From NCBI GenBank assembly GCA_964396845.1, contig CAYNGH010000061.1:1-17595 (forward strand): 17,595 bases of DNA, given 5' to 3'. This DNA is from CAYNGH01 sp964396845 (GTDB lineage Bacteria > Vulcanimicrobiota > JAJTBE01 > CAYNGH01). The translations under genes were made by a program, and so were the position numbers. Positions 6,907-13,932 of the stretch are shown here, piece by piece. The notes beneath the pieces were generated by a model. That model was given only the letters and a program-made list of their open reading frames with translations, ran no database searches and was not told the DNA's origin. How positions within the stretch are numbered: the first letter of the stretch is position 1; the number at the start of each line of letters is the position of its first letter.

Positions 6907-7860
6907 TCAAAGCCCTTTGATTCTGGCGATCCTGATCCTGGAATCATTTCCTTTCCAAGTAATATAAACTTTTTTGTTGAAAACTGCCAGCTGGGGAGAG
7001 TGAGAGGACTCCTGGTCACGAAATATGGTCTGCTGATTAAAATTCAATCCATCGGTGGACTGTATTAGATTCAGGTTTCCGTTGATCCCGGTAAATGCTA
7101 TGATTAACTTGTTGTTGTGAACCAGCAGAGAAGGGCCGGAACGGCTGAAGTTATTTATTCGGGGAGCTTTCTGCCATGTTTTTCCCTGATCATTGCTGTA
7201 TCTAAGGTTAAGTCTTTTCTCCTGATCAACCCCTGTGAAGGCGATGAGAATCATATCCTTGAATTGAACTCCTCCCAGGTGATAGAGGGATGAATCCTCC
7301 TTCAGAATCTTCTTTGAGTTTTGGGGGAAATTTTTTCCATCGGGAGATATGATTATGTTGGGCCGGTTGTGTTCATCCTCGCCCCGCCAGGCCACTGCCA
7401 GGGAATCCATAAAGTTGAAACCGGTTACTGTTCCCCTGGTTTCATTGTTTCCAAGATTATACCTGCGGGCCTTGCTGGTCTGGGGAGAATGAAGTATCTC
7501 AATCCTCTGGGTACCTCCGTTGCTCCACAGCAGAACCAGCTCGCCTTTGTAAGTGGTCAGGCTGGGAGCAGCCCCACTGCTCTCCTGCAGAGTCATCTTC
7601 TGATTGTCGGGGAAATTCCTGCCATCCAGTGAATAAGCCAGGTTCAAGGTGGAAGTGTCATCAATGCCGGTCCATGCAATGTAAAGCCTGTCGTTAATTG
7701 AAGCAATTGCGATATGACTGGCGCTCTGCTCTCTGAGGACTGTCTGGTCAGCCAGGGTCAGCTTTTCATCGGCAAAAGCTCCATATGTTTTGGAACTGCC
7801 GGTATAGATAAAAATTGTCAGGGCAATAATGGTAAATGTAATAACTTTAAATAATCTCAT
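6907..7860 (-). CDS. Exported six-bladed BNR/sialidase-like beta-propeller protein
   Basis: 317 residues from the ATG at 7860. An N-terminal hydrophobic segment after MRLFK acts as signal peptide or anchor, so the protein is exported. A motif of about six hydrophobic residues and an aromatic followed by Gly (LYIAWTG, LVLLWSNG, LAVAWRG, ILIAFTG, LIIAFTG, VYITWKG) recurs six times, 46-50 residues apart, as in a six-bladed propeller. One canonical Asp-box (SNDQGKTW) and three shortened S-x-DG-x-NF versions support a BNR fold. Sialidase catalytic residues (Arg triad, Tyr) are not evident, so binding or scaffolding is likelier than hydrolysis. The start is set by AAAGGTGG 4 bases upstream. The longer in-frame TTG at 7875 overlaps the previous stop and lacks its own site. 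It lies directly behind the zinc-ribbon gene. Confidence 0.8.
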   Translation of the reverse strand: MRLFKVITFTIIALTIFIYTGSSKTYGAFADEKLTLADQTVLREQSASHIAIASINDRLYIAWTGIDDTSTLNLAYSLDGRNFPDNQKMTLQESSGAAPSLTTYKGELVLLWSNGGTQRIEILHSPQTSKARRYNLGNNETRGTVTGFNFMDSLAVAWRGEDEHNRPNIIISPDGKNFPQNSKKILKEDSSLYHLGGVQFKDMILIAFTGVDQEKRLNLRYSNDQGKTWQKAPRINNFSRSGPSLLVHNNKLIIAFTGINGNLNLIQSTDGLNFNQQTIFRDQESSHSPQLAVFNKKVYITWKGNDSRIRIARIKGL

Positions 7861-7871
7861 AATACCACCTT

Positions 7872-8123
7872 TCAATGATTGTGGCTACTGCAACAGCTTC
7901 CGGGAATGCAGTTTTCACCGCCGGTTCCGCCACAGCATTCTCCCCGGTGGCTGTTTTGTGTGCCGGAAGTTCGGGAGCGATGGGAGAAGGATGACAGTAT
8001 CCGATGAGTATTAACCCCGCCACAACTTCCGCAGGGAATACTGGTGTCGGGCTGACTGGAGGACAGGTTTATTTTCTCTGTTACATGGTCGCAGTCGGAA
8101 CAGTGATATTCATATATTGGCAT
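7872..8123 (-). CDS. FmdB-type zinc-ribbon protein
   Basis: 83 residues from the ATG at 8123. MPIYEYHCSDCDHVTE is the hallmark N-terminus of the FmdB/CxxC zinc-ribbon family. C8/C11 and C31/C34 form the two zinc knuckles. The tail (61-83) adds a second Cys/His group (C63, C64, C72, C77, C78, H81, H83), common in the family but of unknown role; it could bind metal. FmdB was named as a putative regulator of formamidase; most homologues have no tested function. The start is fixed by GGGAG about 6 bases upstream; a longer frame to 8165 begins outside the family domain. The stop lies 11 bases before the propeller ATG, so the two genes likely form an operon. Confidence 0.85.
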   Translation of the reverse strand: MPIYEYHCSDCDHVTEKINLSSSQPDTSIPCGSCGGVNTHRILSSFSHRSRTSGTQNSHRGECCGGTGGENCIPGSCCSSHNH

Positions 8124-8162
8124 GGTTGACTCCCTCAGAAATATTTTACACAGATGTTTCAA

Positions 8163-8222
8163 CAAGAGGTGTTTTTATTCCTTGACAGAAAGATTGAAGA
8201 TACTTTTATCAAGAGGTGTTTT
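8163..8222. repeat. 13-bp direct repeat in a divergent promoter region
   Basis: CAAGAGGTGTTTT occurs at 8163-8175 and again at 8210-8222, 47 bases apart start to start. The second copy supplies the ribosome-binding AAGAGG of the scramblase-like gene (ATG 8225). The first lies in the gap between the divergent FmdB-type and scramblase-like genes and could be a regulator site or the relic of a small duplication. Confidence 0.6.
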
Positions 8223-8224
8223 GG

Positions 8225-8815
8225 ATGCTGGATCGTAAAGAATATTTCATACGGGAACATACCGGGTTGATGAAACTCACCGATACATACGACATTCTTG
8301 ACCCGGGGGATCAATCCCTGATAGGCATTGCCCGGGAAGAGGTCCCTGACTGGGCAAAATATCTGCGACTGGTCATGAACAAGCAGATGTTGCCGACAAC
8401 TGTCAATGTTTATGAGCATGAGGGATCTCCGCCGCTTTTTTCCATTCACCGGCCTTTTTCTCTGTTTATTTCAAAGGTTTTTGTATCCGACGGTTCCGGA
8501 AAACAATTAGGATACTTCCAAACTCAGCCATTTTCATTTACTCTGAAGCTGGATGTTTTTGACAGGGACGGCTCCAAGCTGGCTCAGCTCAAAGGTGACT
8601 GGAAGGGATGGGATTTTCAGTTTCTGGGAAATGACGGCACCGAGATGGGCAGAGTTACTAAAAAATGGGGAGGCATTGGCCGGGAGCTATTCACCAGCGC
8701 CGATAATTATATGGTAGTTCTCTCCCCTGATGTGGCCCATAGCAACGAATTGAGCGCTCTGCTTCTTTCTGCAGCTCTGGCAGTTGATATCCTCTACAAG
8801 GAAGGAAGCAGATAA
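8225..8815 (+). CDS. Scramblase/LURP-one-like (tubby-fold) protein
   Basis: 196 residues. The order of segments (an N-terminal strand with 'DRKEYFIREHTG', YDILDPGDQSLIGIARE, PPLFSIHRPFSLFISKVFV, then GKQLGYFQ and a DRDGSKLAQLKGDWKGWDF strand) matches the bacterial phospholipid-scramblase/LURP-one family. That fold is a 12-stranded barrel around a central helix. Here the central helix would be the C-terminal hydrophobic segment, about 172-190 (ELSALLLSAALAVDIL). The role in bacteria is not known; lipid movement has been shown only for some eukaryotic members. The start at 8225 is preceded by AAGAGG at 8 bases; a GTG at 8216 lies inside that site and is unlikely. It is monocistronic, with its own terminator. 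Confidence 0.72.
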   Translation: MLDRKEYFIREHTGLMKLTDTYDILDPGDQSLIGIAREEVPDWAKYLRLVMNKQMLPTTVNVYEHEGSPPLFSIHRPFSLFISKVFVSDGSGKQLGYFQTQPFSFTLKLDVFDRDGSKLAQLKGDWKGWDFQFLGNDGTEMGRVTKKWGGIGRELFTSADNYMVVLSPDVAHSNELSALLLSAALAVDILYKEGSR

Positions 8816-8819
8816 TCAC

Positions 8820-8876
8820 GGCTTTTCACAAGCCTCGCAAAAATCATGAAAACTCCCTGCTTCAGGGGTTTTTTTT
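8820..8876 (+). terminator. Terminator after the scramblase-like gene
   Basis: A small hairpin GGCTT/AAGCC (8820-8834) lies just past the stop. It is followed by CCCTG (8855-8859), a 3-base loop, CAGGG (8863-8867) and a run of eight T (8869-8876). An AAAAC before the stem can pair with the first Ts. The 166 bases from here to 9042 hold no convincing gene; a 22-codon frame at 8947-9015 is too weak to call. Confidence 0.75.
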
Positions 8877-9042
8877 GTTTGTTTCTTCACTCATCAGGCA
8901 GGATCTGTGGTGAATCGGAGGAATACCCCGGTTCCCAGGCAGGGACATGAATGATGTTTCTGATTTTTTCTGTGATAAAAAGGGCAAGGTTGCGGTCGGG
9001 ATAATAAAACAGTAACCGGGTAATATGATGTGGCGGTATAAC

Positions 9043-10656
9043 ATGGCGATTCTTCAGCAGACAGTTGAATATCTCTCCCAGTACCCGATAATGGTTCTCT
9101 TTCTGGCCATCTTTATGGGGTTTGGTATCGGCAGAATCCGGATTGGCGGTATGTTGGTGGGTACCGTGGGGGTTCTCCTCTCGGGGATGATAATCGGCAT
9201 CCTTGGCCTTACTATTCCCGGCCCTGTCAAGACCCTGGGGGTGCTCATATTCATCTATGCAGTGGGTGTTCAGGCAGGGCCCAGGATATTTTCCATCTTT
9301 AAAAAGAAAAATCTCCGTTATCTGGGAGTTGCAGTTCTGTTGTTCTCCCTCATAACTGCCTTCGCCTTTGTTTTTTCCAAGGTTATGCGCATGGATCGGG
9401 ATATGTTTGTGGGCATATATTGCGGAATATTTGGAAAAGCGGGAGCTCTGGGTAATCTTATCAGCAATGTGGGCAGCACTGATTCACTGTTACCATACAG
9501 CTTTGCTTATCCCATATCCCTGGTTCTCACCATTGTATTTATTCACCTGATGGTGCGCCGGTATCATCTGGAAAAAAATCCCCGGCTGGACATTGAAATC
9601 GACAACCGGGTGACTGTTCGGGATGAAAAAGTGGTCACGGAAAAAATTCTCCTGCAGAAGGATCTTTCTGATACTCCCCTGGAGGGTACTGAAGATCGTT
9701 TCGGAGTGGTCATCAAGGAAGTCCTGCGGGGTGAGGAAACCCGCCTGCCGGAGATCGATACAAGGCTTAAAAAGGGAGATATTCTCCTGACCGAGGGGTA
9801 TGAGTCTGATGTTAAAAAGTTTACCCGTTCTGTGGGGGAATCTGCCAACAGGAGAATTGATAATCCTCCCGGGGTTGAAACCCGGCAGATCCTGGTTACA
9901 AACCGGGATGTGGACGGAAAGACCCTGGGACAGCTGAATATTCGAAAAGAGTACGGCTGTCTGGTGACCAGAATCTGGCGATCTGGAGTTCTCATTGCTG
10001 CTCCCGAGAGCTGGGTTCAGCTGGAGTTAGGCGATGTCCTGATTGTTATGGGGCCGGCCAGTGGCATGCAGAAGTTCATCCAGATGGTGGGACGTCAGGG
10101 CCGAACCGTCAGCGAGGTGGATTTTTTCTCCCTGAGCCTGATAATTCTTGCAGGAATGATACTGGGGCAGTTTTCCTTCACAATTCCCCCGGCAGGAACA
10201 TTGAAGCTGGGAGCCGTTGGGGGGACACTGGTTCTGGCGTTGATTATCGGTTATGTGCGAAGGGTGGGGTTCATATACGGCCAGCTCACGCCCCAGGCCC
10301 GGAATGTCATCAGAGAACTGGGACTGACCCTCTTTCTGGTGGGAGTCGGCACCGATGCAGGGATGACATATCAGAGGTTTCCCCCGGAAAAGATTTTTTC
10401 TGTGGTTTCCGGTGCTCTGGTGATACATCTGGCCTTTCTGCTGGTGGTATTCTTTGTCATACTGTTTTACAGGGGACGCAACAAGGCCGCCACCATACTG
10501 TCGGTGTTCTGCGGTTCCATCACCAACACCGTAGCCCTGGGAGTGCTTATGGAGCAGACCGGCTCCGATGAATTCATGATCCCTTATGCATCGGTATATC
10601 CCATAGCTCAGGTGGTTCTGATTATTCTTGCCCAGTTGCTTTATATGATATACTGA
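9043..10656 (+). CDS. AspT/YidE-type membrane transporter with two RCK_C domains
   Basis: 537 residues from 9043. Two membrane halves (~10-175 and ~360-535) flank a soluble region holding two TrkA-C (RCK_C) domains (~185-268, ~275-350), each ending in G-D-[IV]-L (GDILLTEG, GDVLIVMG). Each half carries the family signature around LGVLIFIYAVGVQAGPRIF and LGLTLFLVGVGTDAG, so this is the aspartate:alanine exchanger superfamily. The second half keeps the GSITNTVALGVL pattern; the first half has GKAGALGNL at the matching place, so the halves are unequal. The substrate is probably an organic anion or amino acid but is not shown. ATGs at 9025 and 9028 are alternative starts; 9043 is favoured by GGCGG at 6 bases and the family N-terminus. 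Single gene, converging on the radical-SAM-like gene. Confidence 0.85.
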   Translation: MAILQQTVEYLSQYPIMVLFLAIFMGFGIGRIRIGGMLVGTVGVLLSGMIIGILGLTIPGPVKTLGVLIFIYAVGVQAGPRIFSIFKKKNLRYLGVAVLLFSLITAFAFVFSKVMRMDRDMFVGIYCGIFGKAGALGNLISNVGSTDSLLPYSFAYPISLVLTIVFIHLMVRRYHLEKNPRLDIEIDNRVTVRDEKVVTEKILLQKDLSDTPLEGTEDRFGVVIKEVLRGEETRLPEIDTRLKKGDILLTEGYESDVKKFTRSVGESANRRIDNPPGVETRQILVTNRDVDGKTLGQLNIRKEYGCLVTRIWRSGVLIAAPESWVQLELGDVLIVMGPASGMQKFIQMVGRQGRTVSEVDFFSLSLIILAGMILGQFSFTIPPAGTLKLGAVGGTLVLALIIGYVRRVGFIYGQLTPQARNVIRELGLTLFLVGVGTDAGMTYQRFPPEKIFSVVSGALVIHLAFLLVVFFVILFYRGRNKAATILSVFCGSITNTVALGVLMEQTGSDEFMIPYASVYPIAQVVLIILAQLLYMIY

Positions 10657-10662
10657 CCTTGC

Positions 10663-11979
10663 TCATGGGGAAGCTGTCCAGCTTAACCCCGAGTTTCTGA
10701 GGCGATCCTGCAGTTTTTCTTGTTCCTGCCGGTTCAGCCGGGGACACAATAAAGCTCCCAGCTTCATCAGGCAGGATGTGTCGATTTCATCAATGGGATC
10801 AGGCATCCTGATTTGCATCTTTTCAAGATCATTCCAATAAACTGTCCCCGGCCTGGGATACCACCATCCCACCCGAACACCGCTCCCCAGGAGATCCTGC
10901 ACATATTCCGCCATGTTCAGGGTCATCCCGGCATCCCGGGGAGTTTCACCGGGAAGCCCCAGGTAAAAACAGAATTGAACCCGATGGTTGAAACGATGTT
11001 TTTGGACTGTCTTAACGCAGTCCCGGATAACTTCCGGGCAGAGTCCTTTCACATGACGATTCAGCATTTGGGGACTTCCCGATACAGGGGTAAAAATAAT
11101 CCGGCGGGTAAAACTGCCGGCGCAATCCAGAAAGCTGTCATTCAAGAGATCACTGCAGAAAACATGGTAATCGAGGCTGAAGGTTTCGTTCTTTTTTTTG
11201 CAGATGTTGTGAAAGTCCCGGATTCTCTTAAATTTGGCAGAAAAATACGGATCCACAATATGGATAAACCTGTCTTTTGTCCGGCTCAGATACTGTTCCC
11301 GGATATGGTATAATCGCTGGTAAATCCCCACCGGCGATATGAACCGCCATTGCCTTGGATGAAGCAGGGGAAACAGGGGCCGGTGGAAGGGCATTCCCCG
11401 GGATGTTTCCAGTGAAAGACCCTGGCAGATGTCCTGAGGCAGATCCTCCAGCAGGGGAAAGGGGAGTTGCTCCAACTGACGATCTGACAAGGCAGGGGGA
11501 TCCGGGCTGTGATGAATCCTGTTCTCAAGGATCATTGATATGCCGGGGATTTCCTGAATTTTCCCTTTTTTGTTTTTGAGATGCTCAAGAAGCAGAGTCA
11601 GAGAGTTTTCCATTTCACCCCGGATTACCACATCAACGGGGGTTTTTCTCAGCATCTGTTCTGAAAATAAAGTGGGATGAAGTCCGCCGGCAATGATGGT
11701 GCACTGGGGATTCAACTGCCGGATATGACTCAGCAGGGTTCGGTATCGGGGCCATTTTACCGTGTCGGTTATTATGCATATCGCCTGGGCATCTCTGACA
11801 GGTTTTAAATCTGCATCATCTGTTAAAAAATGATCTCCTGATTGCTGAATATGGCATACTTCTGAATGGTGCCGATTCTGCCGGGTAAGCCCTGACAGGA
11901 GATACGGCTCCGGCGGGAGGATCTCTTCACCGGCAGGGGAATTGTCCTTGACTGGCAGAGAAATAAAAATGACTTTCAT
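10663..11979 (-). CDS. B12-binding radical-SAM-fold protein lacking the FeS cysteines
   Basis: 438 residues. The N-terminal ~1-140 resembles the cobalamin-binding domain of B12/radical-SAM enzymes (strand after strand, IIAGGLHPTLFSEQML, VVIRGEMENSL), without a DxHxxG motif as is usual in that group. The radical SAM barrel follows (~185-400): LSLETSRG, then HPRQWRFISP, FIHIVDPYFSA, VSGSPQMLNR and YLGLPGET are all family landmarks. Where CxxxCxxC should bind [4Fe-4S], the sequence is M196-PFH-R200-PL-F203. The alignment before and after is ungapped, so the protein appears to have lost the cluster rather than been frameshifted. It is probably not a radical enzyme; it may bind cobalamin or act as a partner of an active paralogue (inference). 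Start 11979 has GGGAG at 5 bases. Confidence 0.78.
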   Translation of the reverse strand: MKVIFISLPVKDNSPAGEEILPPEPYLLSGLTRQNRHHSEVCHIQQSGDHFLTDDADLKPVRDAQAICIITDTVKWPRYRTLLSHIRQLNPQCTIIAGGLHPTLFSEQMLRKTPVDVVIRGEMENSLTLLLEHLKNKKGKIQEIPGISMILENRIHHSPDPPALSDRQLEQLPFPLLEDLPQDICQGLSLETSRGMPFHRPLFPLLHPRQWRFISPVGIYQRLYHIREQYLSRTKDRFIHIVDPYFSAKFKRIRDFHNICKKKNETFSLDYHVFCSDLLNDSFLDCAGSFTRRIIFTPVSGSPQMLNRHVKGLCPEVIRDCVKTVQKHRFNHRVQFCFYLGLPGETPRDAGMTLNMAEYVQDLLGSGVRVGWWYPRPGTVYWNDLEKMQIRMPDPIDEIDTSCLMKLGALLCPRLNRQEQEKLQDRLRNSGLSWTASP

Positions 11980-12005
11980 TGAAACTCCCGTAGATTATGG
12001 AAAAT

Positions 12006-12035
12006 TTGCATTTCTGGGAACCTATGGGGTATAAT
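12006..12035 (+). promoter_or_regulatory. Sigma70-type promoter of the exported-protein gene
   Basis: A perfect TATAAT (12030-12035) follows TTGCAT (12006-12011, first three bases consensus) with an 18-base spacer. Predicted transcription start is ~12042, giving a 66-base leader before the ATG at 12108. An in-frame ATG at 11997 lies upstream of this promoter, which argues against it as the start. Confidence 0.55.
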
Positions 12036-12107
12036 ATGTTATATGGGTGGAATTATTCCCTTCCCCCGGCGACTAAATGGCTGACAGCTGATAAGTGGGT
12101 GAAACCG

Positions 12108-13094
12108 ATGAAAAAAATTTTTCCTGTTCTGCTTGCCCTGGTGATGGTTCTTTTGTTCGCAGGGGAGGCCCTGGCTACGGCAACAATTGGGGCCACCATA
12201 GTGAGCATTAATCCTTCCGGCAGTTCCCTGACAGTGGAGCTTAAAAGCGGGACCCGGAAAGAAGCAGTGCTGGTAAAGCATTTCAAGGCATACATTCTGA
12301 ATCAACCGGCCCGGTTGAATGCCTTCAAGCCGGGGCAGTATGTGGTTCTCAAGATTTGCAACCCCCTCAATGATTCCCCCTGGCAGGTGGAAGTTCTGAT
12401 GGATACCTATTCTGCCCGCCAATTTACCCAATACCGCACTGTGACTCCCATCCATCCTCCCACTGCCTCAGGAGGCTTTGCCACCTCCGGGGGATCCTCA
12501 TCGCCGGGACTTCCGCCGGTGACCGGTGTTTATCCCAATGCCATAAGCAACCAATGGCCAAACAACAATCAGCTTCCCCAGGGACTCACCTGGAATCCCA
12601 ACAATTCCGGCACAATGAAAGCCCAGCCTTCTCCCTGGGGCAGTCCTGCCATGGGAGATGTGGTTTCCGGCAATCCCGGCACCGGGAATCCACCAATGGT
12701 ATCCGACGGAGGAGTTGTCAACTATGATACAGGGCCGGCTGTCACGGCAACTTCTGAGGATTCCAAGGGGAGTGTCATTCCAAATCTTGGTATCAAACCG
12801 GATCAGGGAAACTGGGCATCCAAGCCCACTGAGAATCTTCCCACCAGGAGGGTCATGGACATAATGGGTAGAATCCGCCAGTATGATGCGGGATATTCTA
12901 CTCTTTACGTGGAGGATTTTAACAAACCGGTGATTTACACCGTTCTTTTCAGCCCCAATTCAAAGATTCTGGATTTTATGACCAATGAAACCGTGGCAGG
13001 AGAACACCTGAAGGTGGGCCTGGTGGTTAAAGTACTGGGGACCGGCGGTGATGACAATGTAATCCGGGCCAGCCAAATCAGGGTTCAGAGGTGA
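12108..13094 (+). CDS. Exported protein with two DUF5666-like domains joined by a Pro/Gly/Asn-rich linker
   Basis: 328 residues. MKKIFPVLLALVMVLLFAG and a likely cleavage after ALA form a signal peptide, so the protein is exported. Residues ~25-100 (ATIVSINPSGSSLTVELKSG, then FKPGQYVVLKI) and ~249-328 (MGRIRQYDAGYSTLYVEDF, then LKVGLVVKVLGTG and IRASQIRV) each follow the strand pattern of DUF5666/OB-fold domains. I infer two such domains. The linker (~110-245) is rich in Pro, Gly, Ser and Asn and is probably disordered. The function is unknown; the fold suggests binding. The longer frame from 11997 would bury the signal peptide. The next gene starts 45 bases downstream on the same strand. Confidence 0.72.
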   Translation: MKKIFPVLLALVMVLLFAGEALATATIGATIVSINPSGSSLTVELKSGTRKEAVLVKHFKAYILNQPARLNAFKPGQYVVLKICNPLNDSPWQVEVLMDTYSARQFTQYRTVTPIHPPTASGGFATSGGSSSPGLPPVTGVYPNAISNQWPNNNQLPQGLTWNPNNSGTMKAQPSPWGSPAMGDVVSGNPGTGNPPMVSDGGVVNYDTGPAVTATSEDSKGSVIPNLGIKPDQGNWASKPTENLPTRRVMDIMGRIRQYDAGYSTLYVEDFNKPVIYTVLFSPNSKILDFMTNETVAGEHLKVGLVVKVLGTGGDDNVIRASQIRVQR

Positions 13095-13139
13095 TTTTTT
13101 CTGACAGATAAAGACGGCTCATCGAAGCTCAGGAAAATT

Positions 13140-13925
13140 ATGGATATGATGCATGGATCCCCGTTGCAAAATCCGGGGTTCGATTCGACCGGCAAAAAAG
13201 AACCTGCCTCTGGAATGAAAGGCCGGAAACTGAAGCGACGGGGCCGGGGCAGAAACAGAAAGGGCAAAGCAAACAAAATCACCCCGGTGCCTGAAAGCCT
13301 CTCCCATGAGCTGGAAGAAGCAGCCGAATCTTTGAATCAGCTGGCATCATATGTGGAAGAAGAAATCAACATCTTTCACAGCCGTTTCCAGATAAAACAC
13401 CCGTCGGATCGTCTTTACCAGGAGGCTTACGAGGAATATTTCCGAAGATTGGCTTGGTATTACCGACGCATCTCCCTGGGGCTTCCCAGGCAGGATCTTG
13501 ACACCTTGGAGCGTTGTTTTGATTCGGTGCGTCGATGTCGCCAGGTGATTCCCCGGCTGGAAATTTTGTTGGTGGAATCCAGAGATGAATCCCCCATGAT
13601 TCAGGCAGTCAAACAGCATGCCATGGCCTTTATCAACGAACAGGGTGATCCCGGCGGTTTTATGGAATCCCTGAAACAGGCCCGGAATTATGTGGATAAC
13701 CTTGCCCTGGAGAACCATCAGGAGTTTGATAAAATCCCCGACACAGAAAAATCGGATCCTGTCATCGATGCCTATAACAAGATTGAAAGATTCTTCGGAG
13801 ATTTTCGAAGGGGTCTGGATAAACTGGAGAGATTTCTTGATGAAAAATCCCCCGGCGACTTGTCCCGGGGACTGCTGGAAATACGACTGGCCCGGGACTC
13901 CATCGAAGAAATGCTATCCCAGTGA
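13140..13925 (+). CDS. Unrecognised helical protein with a very basic N-terminal patch
   Basis: 261 residues of no family that I recognise. Residues 1-25 look disordered. Residues 27-46 are almost all Lys, Arg and Gly, which would suit nucleic-acid or acidic-membrane contact. From ~52 to the end it is helical: 55-110 (amphipathic, charged), 117-146, 153-190 and 207-260, with Leu/Ile spacing compatible with coiled coils. There is no signal peptide or membrane span. AGGAAA about 6 bases upstream supports the ATG at 13140; ATGs at 13146 and 13149 are alternatives. It follows the exported-protein gene by 45 bases without a terminator and is probably co-transcribed. It converges on the permease gene 7 bases away. 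Confidence 0.75.
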   Translation: MDMMHGSPLQNPGFDSTGKKEPASGMKGRKLKRRGRGRNRKGKANKITPVPESLSHELEEAAESLNQLASYVEEEINIFHSRFQIKHPSDRLYQEAYEEYFRRLAWYYRRISLGLPRQDLDTLERCFDSVRRCRQVIPRLEILLVESRDESPMIQAVKQHAMAFINEQGDPGGFMESLKQARNYVDNLALENHQEFDKIPDTEKSDPVIDAYNKIERFFGDFRRGLDKLERFLDEKSPGDLSRGLLEIRLARDSIEEMLSQ

Positions 13926-13932
13926 GGAGTCA

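Noticed and set aside
6904..6920. TCAAAG-CC-CTTTGA hairpin between the flavoprotein and propeller genes
   Set aside because: It lies inside the coding end of the propeller gene, has a very short loop and no T-tract.
8124..8165. N-terminal extension of the FmdB-type protein
   Set aside because: The family begins at MPIYEY; the ATG at 8123 has a good ribosome site and the extension has none.
8182..8210. TTGACA followed by TTTATC as a promoter for the scramblase-like gene
   Set aside because: The -10 match is poor (3 of 6), and transcription would begin after the ribosome-binding AAGAGG.
8947..9015. 22-codon frame just before the transporter gene
   Set aside because: It has a weak ribosome site, no recognisable sequence and could be chance.
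11286..11528. A shifted frame in the radical-SAM-like gene that contains a C-x5-C-x2-C pattern, hinting at a frameshift
   Set aside because: The main frame aligns with family landmarks on both sides of the motif without a gap, and the shifted frame loses WRFISP and VDPYF. A frameshift would need two compensating changes.
11997..12107. Upstream ATG extending the exported protein
   Set aside because: It lies before the predicted promoter -10 and would hide the signal peptide at an internal position.
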